33,800 bases of DNA from Planctomycetota bacterium (GCA_029259725.1 JAJDER010000139.1:1-33800), one strand, 5' to 3'. Shown: positions 1 to 7,936, numbered from the stretch's first letter. Made by a program: numbers and translations. Notes: generated from the letters alone by a model not told the origin.

Positions 1-102
1 ATCGGCTTTGCCGCGCTGGTTCTCGTAGCCGGCCTCTGCTACGCCGTGGCGTTCTGGCTCAAGGAGCGGGCGGAACGGGCGGTGGCGACAGCCGCCCCCT
101 GA
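1..102 (+). CDS. C-terminal fragment of an integral membrane protein
   Basis: An open frame enters from the left edge and stops with TGA at 100-102. The 33 visible residues are one hydrophobic helix (GFAALVLVAGLCYAVAFW) followed by a short charged tail (LKERAERAV), as at the cytoplasmic C-terminus of a transporter or other multi-pass protein. The family cannot be told from this fragment. It ends 34 bp before the start used for the truncated peptidase, so the two lie in the same direction and could be one transcript. The short length makes the reading frame itself only moderately certain. Confidence 0.5.
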   Translation: MGFAALVLVAGLCYAVAFWLKERAERAVATAAP

Positions 103-136
103 CGCCCCGGCTCAGCTCGCGGCGCAGCGGGGGTCC

Positions 137-1099
137 ATGACGCGCGACGTGGTCTTCCTGGCCACGGCGGCCGAGGAGGGCGGCCCGGGCGTCGGCGTGG
201 ACTGGGTGCTGGAGCACCATCCCGAGCTGCTCGGCGAGCCGGCCTTCGCGCTCAATGAGGGCGGGCGCGTGCGCGTGAAGGACGGACGCGTGCACTCGGT
301 GAACATCCAGACCACCGAGAAGGTCGCCTACAACGTGGCCGTGCGCGCGCTGGGGCCGAGCGGGCACGGCTCGGTGCCGCTGCCCGACAACGCCCTGGCC
401 GCGATGGCCCGCGCCCTCGGCCGTGTGCACGACCACCGCTTCCCGGTCAGCCTCAACGAAACCACGCGCCTGTTCTTCGGCAGGCTCGCCGGCATCGAGG
501 AGGACGAGGGGCGCCGCGCCGCCATGGAGACGGTGGGGGGCGCCGCGCTCGGTCGGGTGGCTGACCCGGACGTCGCCGCGGCCGTCGACGTCCTCGACGA
601 CGATCCGCTGTTCAACGCGGTCCTGCGCGCCGGCGTTTCGTTGACCCTGGTCGACGGCGGGTTCCGCACCAACGTCATCCCGAGCGGCGGCACGGCCAAC
701 TTCAACACGCGCATCCTGCCGGAGGACGACATCGGCGAGATCGTGGCCGCCATGCAGGCCGCCGGGGGGGAGCCACAGGTGAGCTTCCGGCTCGACGGAG
801 AGCCCGCCGTCCCGCCGCCGACCTCCTCGGTGGAGACCGCTCTGTACCGCTCGATGGACGCGGCCGCCCGGGCCATGGCGCCGGACGCGGTGGTCATGCC
901 CTTCATGTCCACCGGCGCCACCGACGGCGCCGCCCTGCGTCGCACGGGCATCCCGACCTACGGCATCCTGCCCGCGCCGCTGATCATGGAGGACGAGCTG
1001 CGCATGCACGGCGACAATGAGCGCATCCCCGTGGCCTCGCTGGCCTGGGGCGCGGAGTACATCTACCGCACGTTGGCGGGCGTGTGCCTGCCGGACTGA
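137..1099 (+). CDS. M20-family metallopeptidase lacking its N-terminal metal-binding half
   Basis: The 320 residues match the C-terminal two-thirds of M20/M25/M40 peptidases. RDVVFLATAAEEGG is the strand that delivers the catalytic Glu (E13) and a metal-ligand Glu (E14). NEGG (E41) follows, then the dimerisation-domain signature SGHGSVPLPDNA (about 75-86), and near the end MHGDNERIP with the last metal-ligand His (H291). Complete members are usually about 400-500 residues and begin with an HxD motif and a bridging Asp roughly 100 residues before the EE pair. None of that is present: in this frame a stop lies at 26-28, and the preceding sequence encodes another protein's membrane tail. ATG 137 has only a weak G-rich stretch upstream. 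The gene is therefore either a pseudogene remnant, a deletion product or an assembly join. A folded catalytic enzyme is unlikely. Confidence 0.75.
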   Translation: MTRDVVFLATAAEEGGPGVGVDWVLEHHPELLGEPAFALNEGGRVRVKDGRVHSVNIQTTEKVAYNVAVRALGPSGHGSVPLPDNALAAMARALGRVHDHRFPVSLNETTRLFFGRLAGIEEDEGRRAAMETVGGAALGRVADPDVAAAVDVLDDDPLFNAVLRAGVSLTLVDGGFRTNVIPSGGTANFNTRILPEDDIGEIVAAMQAAGGEPQVSFRLDGEPAVPPPTSSVETALYRSMDAAARAMAPDAVVMPFMSTGATDGAALRRTGIPTYGILPAPLIMEDELRMHGDNERIPVASLAWGAEYIYRTLAGVCLPD

Positions 1100-1132
1100 G
1101 CCGGAGCTGGCTCGGGGCCGGCGCGCCGGACG

Positions 1133-1861
1133 TCAGGCTTCGAGCGAGGCGCGGCGCACGAGATCGCGGTGGCGCGGGTCGCGGCCGAGTCGATCCTGTT
1201 CCTGCGCCGTGAAGAGCACCGGGAGCAGGCCTGCCAGGCTGGGGGTGTCCACGACGGCGTCGGCGTGCTCGGCCACCTCGGGGCGACGGGCGACGCCGCG
1301 GAAGCAGACGAAGGCGTCCACGGCCGTGCGCGTCTCGGCGTCGGTGATGCCGTCGCCCACGAAGGCCGTGCGCTTGCCCTCGGGCAGGCCGGCCATGATC
1401 TCACGCTTGCCGTCGTTGCGGACCAGCGGGCTCTTGGTGTCGTAGGTCGTGTAGCGGCCGTCGCCGTCGAAGCTGATCTGCACCGCGTGGACGTGCTCGT
1501 CGCGCAGCCCGAGCCACTGGGCGAAGGTGACCACCGGCATGCGCAGTCCGCCCGAGAGGATCAGCACCTCCTTGCCCAGCGAACGCAGCGCCGCCACCAG
1601 CTCGCGCGCACCGGGGACGGCGTTCTCGATGTAGAGCCGCCCGATGGTCGCGACCTCGTTGCGCAGCGGCCGGATCGTGGCCAGGCGCTTGCCGTACACC
1701 TCGGTCAACGGCAGCGATCCGTTCATGGCCCTTTGCGTCAGGGCCTCGATCTCGGCGCGGTGCTCACGCCCGAGTTCGTCGATGCCCTCGATGCGCGAGA
1801 GCGTCGAGTCGCAGTCGAAGGCGACGCGGTCGAAGGGCGGATTCGGCTGGCGGTTCGGCAC
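1133..1861 (-). CDS. serB: HAD-superfamily phosphatase, phosphoserine phosphatase type (SerB-like)
   Basis: This enzyme probably hydrolyses O-phosphoserine to serine, the last step of the phosphorylated serine pathway. HAD motif I is FDCDSTLS with nucleophile D16 and general acid D18. Motif II is LSGG (S103), motif III is K152 (NDGKRE), and motif IV is GDGITD (D170, D174). The helical cap between motifs I and II (EGIDELGRE...MNGSLPL) resembles SerB. The chosen start is GTG 1861, because AGGA at 1868-1871 sits 6 nt upstream; an in-frame GTG at 1876 has no such site. The protein is 242 residues, within the family range. It lies downstream of the kinase gene on the same strand and 33 bp from the convergent peptidase. 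serA lies about 4 kb away, consistent with serine synthesis. A phosphatase for another small phosphomonoester remains possible. Confidence 0.85.
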   Translation of the reverse strand: MPNRQPNPPFDRVAFDCDSTLSRIEGIDELGREHRAEIEALTQRAMNGSLPLTEVYGKRLATIRPLRNEVATIGRLYIENAVPGARELVAALRSLGKEVLILSGGLRMPVVTFAQWLGLRDEHVHAVQISFDGDGRYTTYDTKSPLVRNDGKREIMAGLPEGKRTAFVGDGITDAETRTAVDAFVCFRGVARRPEVAEHADAVVDTPSLAGLLPVLFTAQEQDRLGRDPRHRDLVRRASLEA

Positions 1862-1913
1862 GGAGTGTCCTCGCACCCATTCTCACAGTCCGGAGCGGCA
1901 GGCGGAAGGGTGG

Positions 1914-1953
1914 AAAAAGACCGGGGCGCTCTCTCGGGTCACGGCCCGGGGTC
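1914..1953 (-). terminator. Possible intrinsic terminator after the kinase gene
   Basis: On the minus strand GACCCCGGG (1945-1953, overlapping the kinase 3' end) can pair with the segment at 1919-1928 using a two-nucleotide bulge, and this is followed directly by five T residues (1914-1918). The T run is conspicuous in this GC-rich sequence. The stem is imperfect and the loop is long, so the call is tentative. Confidence 0.3.
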
Positions 1954-4900
1954 GATGACCACGTCGTCGACCTCGAGCCGCATGCCGGCGTAGTTGTGGG
2001 CGACGAAGCCGAGAAAGCGCATGGGCTCGACCGGAGGGTCCAGGCGCTGGGTGACCTGGGGGGCCTCCGGCGGCTCAACGCCGGGGGACCAGAGCCGGCC
2101 CGCGAGCACGCCGTCACGCAGCTCGAGCCGCACGCGGCACCGCTGGCGCGGCAGGTAGCCTTCGATGCGCGTCGACACCGTCGTGGCGAGCGGCGGACGG
2201 ACGACCGTGAGGAAGAGCTCCCCGGTGGCCTCCAGCGACAGCCGCAGGCTCGGCGCGGACCCGAGGAATCCGGCGCTCAGCTCGAGCCAGCACGTGCGTG
2301 GCTGCTGGTCGGGGTTGGTCTCGTCCACGCGGATGGTGGCCTCGACGGACCAGCCGTCCGCCCGGAGGCCCACGGCCCGCCAGGCCTGCGCGGCGTTGGA
2401 GTAGTTGCCGATCCCGCCGGCGAGGACCATCCTGCCGTCGCGCAGCGTGATGTCCTCGGCGTTCGCTCCGTCGGCGGAGGGCCGTAGCGGCTGGTGGTTG
2501 AGTTCGTTCCAGCCGCGGCCGGCGTCGGAGCCGTCGGGCCGGTTGAAGTCGTCGCGCCAGACGGCCAGCTCCGGGCGCTCCCTTTGCCACGCCGGCTTGA
2601 TCCGCTTGACCAGCCGCAGGCCTCCGTCCGGGCGTGGCTCCTGCGGGATCTGGTTGCGCTCCAGGACGCCGAGCTCCTCGTGGTCCGTCGACAGATAGGA
2701 CCCGCCGCGGAAGACGAAGATCTGCCGGACCGGGCCGCCGTGATCGCGGGTGGCCTCACGGATCGAGCCGGCCATGTCGCGCACGCCGAACGGCGACTCG
2801 TCGCGGGGGAAGAGCCCGACGGGGAAGGGCCAGGGTTCGTCGCGTGCCTGGCCCGAGTGGTAGCCGCCGGCGTCGTCCCAGGAGAAGGACCATCCCCACG
2901 GGTGGGGCCGGCCGTCGGCTCCGCGCGCGGCGCGCTCCCACTGCAGCTCGGTCGGGAGGTCGAAGTACCAGTCCGCGGGGCGGGCCGGCTGGTCCACCGA
3001 GAGCGTGGAGATGTACTCGTACCCGGAGTCTTGAGGGATGGCACGGACGGGCCACTCAGGTTGGTGCACGTTGTCGAGCACCCAGGCACCCGACGCGTCG
3101 CGCCGGATGTGCCTCATCGTCGGCGGTTCGTCGCTGAAGCACGGGACCGTCGGCTCGGCGGCACTACCGGGCTCCCTGACGAGGCGGTCGAATCGCTCGA
3201 GATGCTCGAGCCAGTCGGCGTAGGTGACCTCGAAGCGCTGGATCATGAAGTCGTCGACGAAGACCCAGCGCAGGGGATCGCCCAGCAGGCTCCAGCCCGC
3301 GGGAACGGGGACGAAGTCGTCCCCCACGTCTTCGTCCGCGAACATGGTCACCCGGACCATGGTGGGGGGATGGTTGCCGGGAAGTTGCCGGCACGCGCGG
3401 CGGCGGACGAAGAAGGGGTAGCGCACGGGCGAGAGTCCCGCGCCGGAGATCTCCGCGAAGTAGCTGCCTTCCTCGAGACGCGACAGGGCCACCTGCGAGG
3501 TGCCCTCGTCCACCGGCTCGGGATGGCCGTGCTCGAAGACGCGGATGGTCGTGTCGGCGCCGGGCGTGGACAGACTGACATCGTCGGTCGTGTCGAGCCA
3601 CGCGGCGTGGGTGCCGTCGTCGACCCGGGCGAGCTGGCCGGTGATCGCCGCGATCTCGTCCGGAAGCAGGGCGTCGCCGAAGGCGAGCAGGCGCGAGCGC
3701 AGGTCGTACGCATGCAGGCCCGCGAGCGCGGCGCGGGCGGCATGGTGCCCGGAGACCGTCCTCAAGGCCGCGTCGAGTTCCAGCTGGGCCTCGCGGAGCC
3801 GGCTGCGCAGGTGGCGTTCGTGGGTCGCGTAGTCCGAGCGCGCCATGTCGGTCACGCGCATGTGCTCGCGTGCGTCGTCCGCATCGCCGGGGTCGACGAG
3901 CAGGGCCAGGGCCTCGTCCCGCAGGGCGCCGCTCGCGTGGGCCTGTTCGAGCAGGTCGAGAGCGCGTTCAAGGTGGGCGTCGGCGCGTTGCCCCGCCGCG
4001 ATGCGGAACCCCGCCAGCAGCACCAGGACCACCGCCACTCCGATGCCGACCCGCGGGTGGGTGCGGACCTGTCGGACGGCGCGTTCGGGCAACCCGGGCG
4101 GGCGTGCCTCGATCGGGCGCCCCGCGAGGAACTCACGCAGGTCGTGGGCCAGTTCGCCCGGGCTGGCGTAGCGCCGGGACGGCGACTTGGCCATGGCCGC
4201 CTGGCAGATCGTCCGCAGGTCCCGCGGGATGTGCTTCCCCAAGCCGGCCGGCTCGTCGTGCTCGATGCGGTGCAACAGGGCGCGCCGATCCTGGGCCTGG
4301 AAGGGGCGCCGCAGGGTGAGCAGCTCGTACAGCGTCGCGCCGAGGGAGTACACGTCGGCGCGCACATCGACGGCGTCGCCACGCACCTGCTCGGGGGCGG
4401 CGTAGGCCAGCGTGCCGAGGAAGTCGCCGCTGACCGTCAACGACGGGTCCTCGGCGACCTGCGCCAGTCCGAAGTCCACGAGCACGGGGCGGCCGCTCCT
4501 GGTGACGATGATGTTGCTGGGCTTCACGTCGCGGTGGACCACGTCACGCTCGTGGGCGTGCTGCAGCGCGTCGGCCAGGTCGAGCCCGACTCGGGCGACC
4601 CAGCGCAGGTACTGCTCTTCCGGCGGCACGTGGTCCGTCGAGCTCCGGACCGAGCTGCCGTCGGAGCCGGCGTCCCCGGACGTGTCCTCGACCGGCTGGT
4701 CGGCTGCGCTCGCCGTCATCTCGAGCACCGTCGCCGCCGACGCGGGCACGTCCGGGCGCTGCCGCATGCGCGCGAGGAGGCGATCCACGGACACGCCCTC
4801 GACCAGTTTCATGGCGTAGTAGGGGATGCCCTCGTGGACGCCCGAGCTGACGACATCGACGAGGGACGGGTGGTCGAGCCGTCCGATGGAGCGGATCTCG

Positions 4901-5196
4901 CGCTGGAACCGCTCGGCGGCGGAGCGTGAACCCACGAGGTCGCGCAGCAGCTTGACCGCGACCCTGCGGCCGGGGACGGAGTGCTGGCGCGCCTCGAAGA
5001 CGATGCCCATGGACCCGTGCCCGAGGGGCTCGCCCAGCTCGAAGTCGCCGAGCACCGTGCCCGGGCCGACGCGCGTCTCGAGCTGGTTGCTGCGGGGCAG
5101 GGCGCTGCCCAGTTCGGCCAGGGTCGCCTCGCCGATGTCGTCCAGGAAGGCGTCGAGGGCCCGATCCAGGTCCGTGGAGCTCGAGGCGTCCGTCAC
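1939..5196 (-). CDS. Transmembrane Ser/Thr protein kinase with FGE-sulfatase-like and concanavalin-like ectodomains
   Basis: A PknB-type kinase of 1085 residues. The kinase domain is about 53-358: glycine loop LGHGSMGIV (58-66), VAVK (K82), HRDVKPSN (catalytic D223), DFG (241-243) and APE (267-269). Residues about 150-195 form a Ser/Thr/Asp-rich insertion between the lobes. A membrane helix lies at about 383-400 (VGIGVAVVLVLLAGF), followed by a helical stalk. Residues about 629-865 match the FGE-sulfatase/SUMF1 fold (VPAGWSLLGD, LPTELQWERAARGA, SPFGVRDMAGS, FRGGSYLS). The catalytic cysteines of true formylglycine-generating enzymes are not evident. Residues about 880-1085 look like a beta-rich concanavalin/LamG-type domain. 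The start is GTG 5196, 10 bp after the sigma-factor stop; that stop (TGAGG) supplies the ribosome site, implying coupling. Inference: an envelope sensor that phosphorylates the adjacent sigma factor. Confidence 0.93.
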   Translation of the reverse strand: MTDASSSTDLDRALDAFLDDIGEATLAELGSALPRSNQLETRVGPGTVLGDFELGEPLGHGSMGIVFEARQHSVPGRRVAVKLLRDLVGSRSAAERFQREIRSIGRLDHPSLVDVVSSGVHEGIPYYAMKLVEGVSVDRLLARMRQRPDVPASAATVLEMTASAADQPVEDTSGDAGSDGSSVRSSTDHVPPEEQYLRWVARVGLDLADALQHAHERDVVHRDVKPSNIIVTRSGRPVLVDFGLAQVAEDPSLTVSGDFLGTLAYAAPEQVRGDAVDVRADVYSLGATLYELLTLRRPFQAQDRRALLHRIEHDEPAGLGKHIPRDLRTICQAAMAKSPSRRYASPGELAHDLREFLAGRPIEARPPGLPERAVRQVRTHPRVGIGVAVVLVLLAGFRIAAGQRADAHLERALDLLEQAHASGALRDEALALLVDPGDADDAREHMRVTDMARSDYATHERHLRSRLREAQLELDAALRTVSGHHAARAALAGLHAYDLRSRLLAFGDALLPDEIAAITGQLARVDDGTHAAWLDTTDDVSLSTPGADTTIRVFEHGHPEPVDEGTSQVALSRLEEGSYFAEISGAGLSPVRYPFFVRRRACRQLPGNHPPTMVRVTMFADEDVGDDFVPVPAGWSLLGDPLRWVFVDDFMIQRFEVTYADWLEHLERFDRLVREPGSAAEPTVPCFSDEPPTMRHIRRDASGAWVLDNVHQPEWPVRAIPQDSGYEYISTLSVDQPARPADWYFDLPTELQWERAARGADGRPHPWGWSFSWDDAGGYHSGQARDEPWPFPVGLFPRDESPFGVRDMAGSIREATRDHGGPVRQIFVFRGGSYLSTDHEELGVLERNQIPQEPRPDGGLRLVKRIKPAWQRERPELAVWRDDFNRPDGSDAGRGWNELNHQPLRPSADGANAEDITLRDGRMVLAGGIGNYSNAAQAWRAVGLRADGWSVEATIRVDETNPDQQPRTCWLELSAGFLGSAPSLRLSLEATGELFLTVVRPPLATTVSTRIEGYLPRQRCRVRLELRDGVLAGRLWSPGVEPPEAPQVTQRLDPPVEPMRFLGFVAHNYAGMRLEVDDVVIDPGP

Positions 5197-5206
5197 GTCG
5201 GGTGCC

Positions 5207-5785
5207 TCAGCGCCGCCGGGCGGCGGCGCGTTCGGTCAATCGCCGGCGCGCTCGTTCGTACCGTTTGCGCACGGCCTCGGCGGTCGAGCCCAGCTTCTCG
5301 GCGGCCTCCTCGAAGGAATGGCCCTGCATGCCGCAGAGTCGGACCACGGCCGCATAGTCTGCCGGCAGGCAGGTGATGAACTGCTCGAGCGCGGTACGGG
5401 CGTCGCGCCGGGTGAGCGTCCCCATCGTCGCGGCGGAGGGGATGGCGGGCAGCAGCTCGTCGCCGAAGGCCGACTCCCCGGCGTCGCGCTGGTGGTGTCG
5501 CGCCAGGTCGCGCAGCCGCCAGTTGGCGACGGTGAAGAGGCGGCGCAACACGGCGTCCTCGGCGCTGCCGGCGGGGAGCGTGCAGAGTCGGTCCATGACC
5601 TCGACCAGGACGCGCTGCACGACATCGTCGGCTTCGACCCAGCGGCGCAGCTTGGGGCCCATGCGTCCGACCACATGCCGACGCAGGCGGTGCTGCAGCT
5701 TCTCGCACAGCTCGTTCTGGGCGTCGCGGTCCCCTCCGCTCGCCCTCCGGATCAGATCCTCGGACGCGTGGCCCTCGGTCAGCAT
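5207..5785 (-). CDS. ECF-type RNA polymerase sigma factor paired with a Ser/Thr kinase
   Basis: A 192-residue sigma-70-family protein with only regions 2 and 4. Region 2 is about 29-100 (RRWVEADDVVQRVLVEVMDR, then the LFTVANWRLRDLARHHQR helix). Region 4 is about 128-185, with helix-turn-helix HSFEEAAEKLGSTAEAVRKR. The start ATG 5785 has an excellent Shine-Dalgarno, GAGGAG, 7 nt upstream. The kinase follows 10 bp downstream. No anti-sigma factor lies nearby, and in ECF groups genetically linked to Ser/Thr kinases, control is thought to be by phosphorylation. Such pairs are a recurrent theme in Planctomycetes. A well-formed promoter lies at 5867-5895. Target genes are unknown. The three small exported proteins and the efflux operon upstream are nearby, but nothing in the sequence links them to this regulator. 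Confidence 0.92.
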   Translation of the reverse strand: MLTEGHASEDLIRRASGGDRDAQNELCEKLQHRLRRHVVGRMGPKLRRWVEADDVVQRVLVEVMDRLCTLPAGSAEDAVLRRLFTVANWRLRDLARHHQRDAGESAFGDELLPAIPSAATMGTLTRRDARTALEQFITCLPADYAAVVRLCGMQGHSFEEAAEKLGSTAEAVRKRYERARRRLTERAAARRR

Positions 5786-5866
5786 GCCGATGCTCCTCGT
5801 CGCCGGAGGCTGCCTGGCCTCCCGTTCCAGGCCGTTCTCGCCCGCCGGCCCCGATCACGGCGGGTG

Positions 5867-5895
5867 ATTGTAGACGGCCGCGGCGAGACCGTCAC
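5867..5895 (-). promoter_or_regulatory. Sigma70-type promoter of the sigma factor-kinase operon
   Basis: On the minus strand, -35 GTGACG (5890-5895; four of six consensus bases) and -10 TACAAT (5867-5872; five of six) are separated by 17 nt. Transcription would start near 5860, giving a leader of about 75 nt before ATG 5785. This is among the best promoters in the window. It implies the pair is transcribed separately from serA upstream. Confidence 0.6.
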
Positions 5896-5903
5896 CGAAG
5901 ACC

Positions 5904-5935
5904 CGGCCCGGGGCATGGATACGCACCCTGGGCCG
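5904..5935 (-). terminator. Terminator-like hairpin after serA
   Basis: CGGCCC (5904-5909) and GGGCCG (5930-5935) are perfect 6-bp arms. They are extended inward by one mismatch and three further G-C pairs, leaving a 12-nt loop. The hairpin lies 27 bp past the serA stop and just upstream of the sigma-factor -35 box. No T run follows, so it may be a GC-type hairpin or simply a pause site. Confidence 0.4.
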
Positions 5936-5961
5936 ACGCGCCTCGCGCTCCGGAAGAGCGA

Positions 5962-7611
5962 CTAGAAGGAGATGCTGCGCAGCGTGTCCACCCCCGGCAC
6001 GTTCGCGAGCTGCTGCTCCTCGTCGCTCGTCAGCGGGCGATCCAACTGATACAGCGCGAGGGCGAGCTGTTGCTCGTCTGCGGCGTTCCCCATGTGCAGG
6101 CCGCCGATGTTCACGCCTCGCTGCCCGAGATAGGTCGCGACCAGTCCCAGCACGCCGGGCGCGTTGCTGTGGCGCGTCATGAGCATCTCGCCCTGGGGCA
6201 CGAAGTCGACGAAGAAGCCGCCGAAGCGCACCAGCCGTGGCTGCCCGCGGAAGACGGTGCCCGCCACGCGGTGCTTGACGCCCGCGGCGGTGGTCGCGAC
6301 CACGCGCAGCAGCGAGGTGAACTCGACGCCGGTCGGGTCGTGCTCCTCGAGGACGGCGAGGCCGCGCTCCTTGGCGAGCAGCGGCGCGTTGACCACGTTG
6401 ACCGGGCCGTCGAGCGCGGGGGCCAGCAGCCCCGCCATGACGCCGATGCGCAGTGGGTCGGTGTCCTGGTCGTTCAGCTCACCGACGTAGGTGATCTCGG
6501 CGCGCACGAGCGGGTCGTCCGCGGTCTGCGCCAGGATCAGGCCGCAGCGTCGCGCCAGGGCCAGCCACGGCCGCAGCTTGACCAGGTGCTCGGCGGCGAT
6601 GGTCGGAGCGTTGAGCGCGCAGCGGGCCTCACCGTGGAGCAGGTAGTCGCGCATCTGCTCGGCGATCTCGACGCTCACGCGGAGCTGCGCCTCGTCGCTG
6701 CTCGCGCCCAGGTGCGGCGAGAGCAACAGGTTCGGTACCGAGCGCAGCGGGCTGTCCTCGGGCAGGGGTTCGGTCTCGAACACGTCCAGGGCTGCGCCTG
6801 CCAGGCGACCGTCGTTCAGCGCCGCGACGAGGTCGGCTTCCACCACGATGCCACCGCGCGCGCAGTTGACGAGCCGCGCCCCGGGCTTCATCGCCGAGAA
6901 GGCCTCGTCGTCGAAGAGTCCCAGCGTGTCCTTGTTCTTGGGCACGTGGATGCTGACGAAGTCGGCGGCGGCCAGGCCCTCGTCCCAGCCCACGAGCTCG
7001 ACGCCCGGCAGCGGCGACGGTCCGGTCAGGAACGGGTCGAAGGCGACCACGCGCATGCCGAGCCCGCGGCCGCGCTCGGCCACGACCTGCCCGATCTTGC
7101 CCAGCCCGACGACGAGCAGCGTCTTGCCGTGGATCTCGCTGCCCGTGAGCTTGCTCTTGTCCCAGCGGCCGTCGCGCATGGACTGCACGGCGTCAGGGAT
7201 GTGCCGTGCCAAGGCGAAGATGTGTGCGATGGCAAGCTCGCCGGTCGTGATCGCATTGGCGCGCGGCGTGTTCATCACCAGCACGCCATGGCGTGAGGCG
7301 TCGGCCACGTCGATGTTGTCGACGCCGATGCCGGCGCGGCCCACGGCACGCAGGCGCGGGGCGGCGGCCAGGACGTCGGCGGTGACCTTGCAGGCGCTGC
7401 GAACCAGGATGCCGTCCACGTCGGAGACGGCGGCCAGCAGTTCTTCGGGGGTCAGGCCCGGCGCGACGCGGGCCTCGATGCCGGCCTGCTCGAGGACGGC
7501 CACGCCCTCCGGCGCGAGCTTGTCACCGACGAGGACGACCATCGGCCGGGTGGCCGAGGCGGAAACTTGGGCGGGTGCGGAACCCGCTCCGGATTCGGTT
7601 TGGACGGTCAT
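5962..7611 (-). CDS. serA: D-3-phosphoglycerate dehydrogenase (long form with ACT domain)
   Basis: Oxidises 3-phosphoglycerate to 3-phosphohydroxypyruvate with NAD, the first committed step of serine synthesis. The 549 residues contain the GRAGIGVDNID signature (91-101), the Rossmann motif VVGLGKIG (167-174), and the catalytic set R252 (NCARGG), E281 (ETEP) and H300 (SPHLGAS). An intervening ASB-type domain (about 335-470) and a C-terminal ACT domain (about 475-549, including NAPGVLGLVATYLGQRGVNI) follow. The ACT domain usually mediates serine feedback. Start: ATG 7611 gives a 23-residue extension before the first strand; M24 (7542) is the alternative. A TAGGAT box ends 6 nt before ATG 7611 and could be either a -10 box for a leaderless mRNA or an AGGA ribosome site. 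serB is about 4 kb downstream on the same strand. Confidence 0.96.
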   Translation of the reverse strand: MTVQTESGAGSAPAQVSASATRPMVVLVGDKLAPEGVAVLEQAGIEARVAPGLTPEELLAAVSDVDGILVRSACKVTADVLAAAPRLRAVGRAGIGVDNIDVADASRHGVLVMNTPRANAITTGELAIAHIFALARHIPDAVQSMRDGRWDKSKLTGSEIHGKTLLVVGLGKIGQVVAERGRGLGMRVVAFDPFLTGPSPLPGVELVGWDEGLAAADFVSIHVPKNKDTLGLFDDEAFSAMKPGARLVNCARGGIVVEADLVAALNDGRLAGAALDVFETEPLPEDSPLRSVPNLLLSPHLGASSDEAQLRVSVEIAEQMRDYLLHGEARCALNAPTIAAEHLVKLRPWLALARRCGLILAQTADDPLVRAEITYVGELNDQDTDPLRIGVMAGLLAPALDGPVNVVNAPLLAKERGLAVLEEHDPTGVEFTSLLRVVATTAAGVKHRVAGTVFRGQPRLVRFGGFFVDFVPQGEMLMTRHSNAPGVLGLVATYLGQRGVNIGGLHMGNAADEQQLALALYQLDRPLTSDEEQQLANVPGVDTLRSISF

Positions 7612-7617
7612 GGCCCC

Positions 7618-7623
7618 ATCCTA
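7618..7623 (-). promoter_or_regulatory. Candidate -10 box (TAGGAT) of serA
   Basis: TAGGAT on the minus strand ends 6 nt before the serA ATG, so the start codon would be at or next to +1 (leaderless). No good -35 hexamer is seen at 16-18 nt. The same bases contain AGGA seven nt from the ATG and could instead act as a ribosome site. Confidence 0.35.
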
Positions 7624-7657
7624 GTCGGGGCCCGGTCCAGGAACCATGCGTCAACGA

Positions 7658-7693
7658 CACGCGCCCGGACCCCCTGCGGGACCCGGGCGCGTG
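7658..7693 (-). terminator. Strong GC hairpin between the small lipoprotein and serA
   Basis: CACGCGCCCGG (7658-7668) and CCGGGCGCGTG (7683-7693) form a perfect 11-bp stem. An inner CCC/GGG stem (7671-7673 with 7678-7680) caps it with a 4-nt loop. It begins 21 bp after the lipoprotein stop and ends before the serA box at 7618. No U tract follows. The position argues for a terminator separating the two genes. Confidence 0.6.
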
Positions 7694-7714
7694 GTCGTGG
7701 TCGCTGTGTCGGGC

Positions 7715-7936
7715 TCAGAAGTCGCCGTCGTCCGACTCGATCGCGGACTTCAGCTTCTCGAACTCCTCGTCGGCGTTCTCGGCGGTGATCTCGGCCTCGG
7801 CCTTTGCCGCGGCTGCTTCTTCAGTGACCTGCGTGGTGAGTTCGCTGACGTTGGTGTCTTCACTCGCGGCGTAGGAATCGCCACCGCCGCATGCGGTGAG
7901 GCCCAGGACGAGGGCCAGGGGGACAAGTTTGAGCAT
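7715..7936 (-). CDS. Small predicted lipoprotein (73 aa)
   Basis: The N-terminus MLKLVPLALVLGLTACGGG is a lipoprotein signal with lipobox LTAC and cysteine at residue 16. The mature part (about 57 residues) is acidic and alanine-rich (EEAAAAKAEAEITAENADEE) and probably one long helix. ATG 7936 is chosen over the in-frame ATG at 7951 because GGAG sits 8 nt before it; the upstream ATG is part of that ribosome site. It follows the exported Arg/Asp-rich protein gene by 30 bp on the same strand. The family was not recognised. Small acidic lipoproteins of this kind are often structural partners of larger envelope proteins, but nothing here shows a function. Confidence 0.7.
   Translation of the reverse strand: MLKLVPLALVLGLTACGGGDSYAASEDTNVSELTTQVTEEAAAAKAEAEITAENADEEFEKLKSAIESDDGDF

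Noticed and set aside
2494-4929. Open frame of 811 codons on the plus strand opposite the kinase
   Set aside because: It is antisense to a complete kinase domain, with an Arg/Gly/Val-rich product, no motif and no ribosome site.
629-5200. Catalytic formylglycine-generating enzyme activity for the kinase ectodomain
   Set aside because: The fold signature is present but the cysteine pair of active enzymes is not evident, so a sensor or binding role is more likely.
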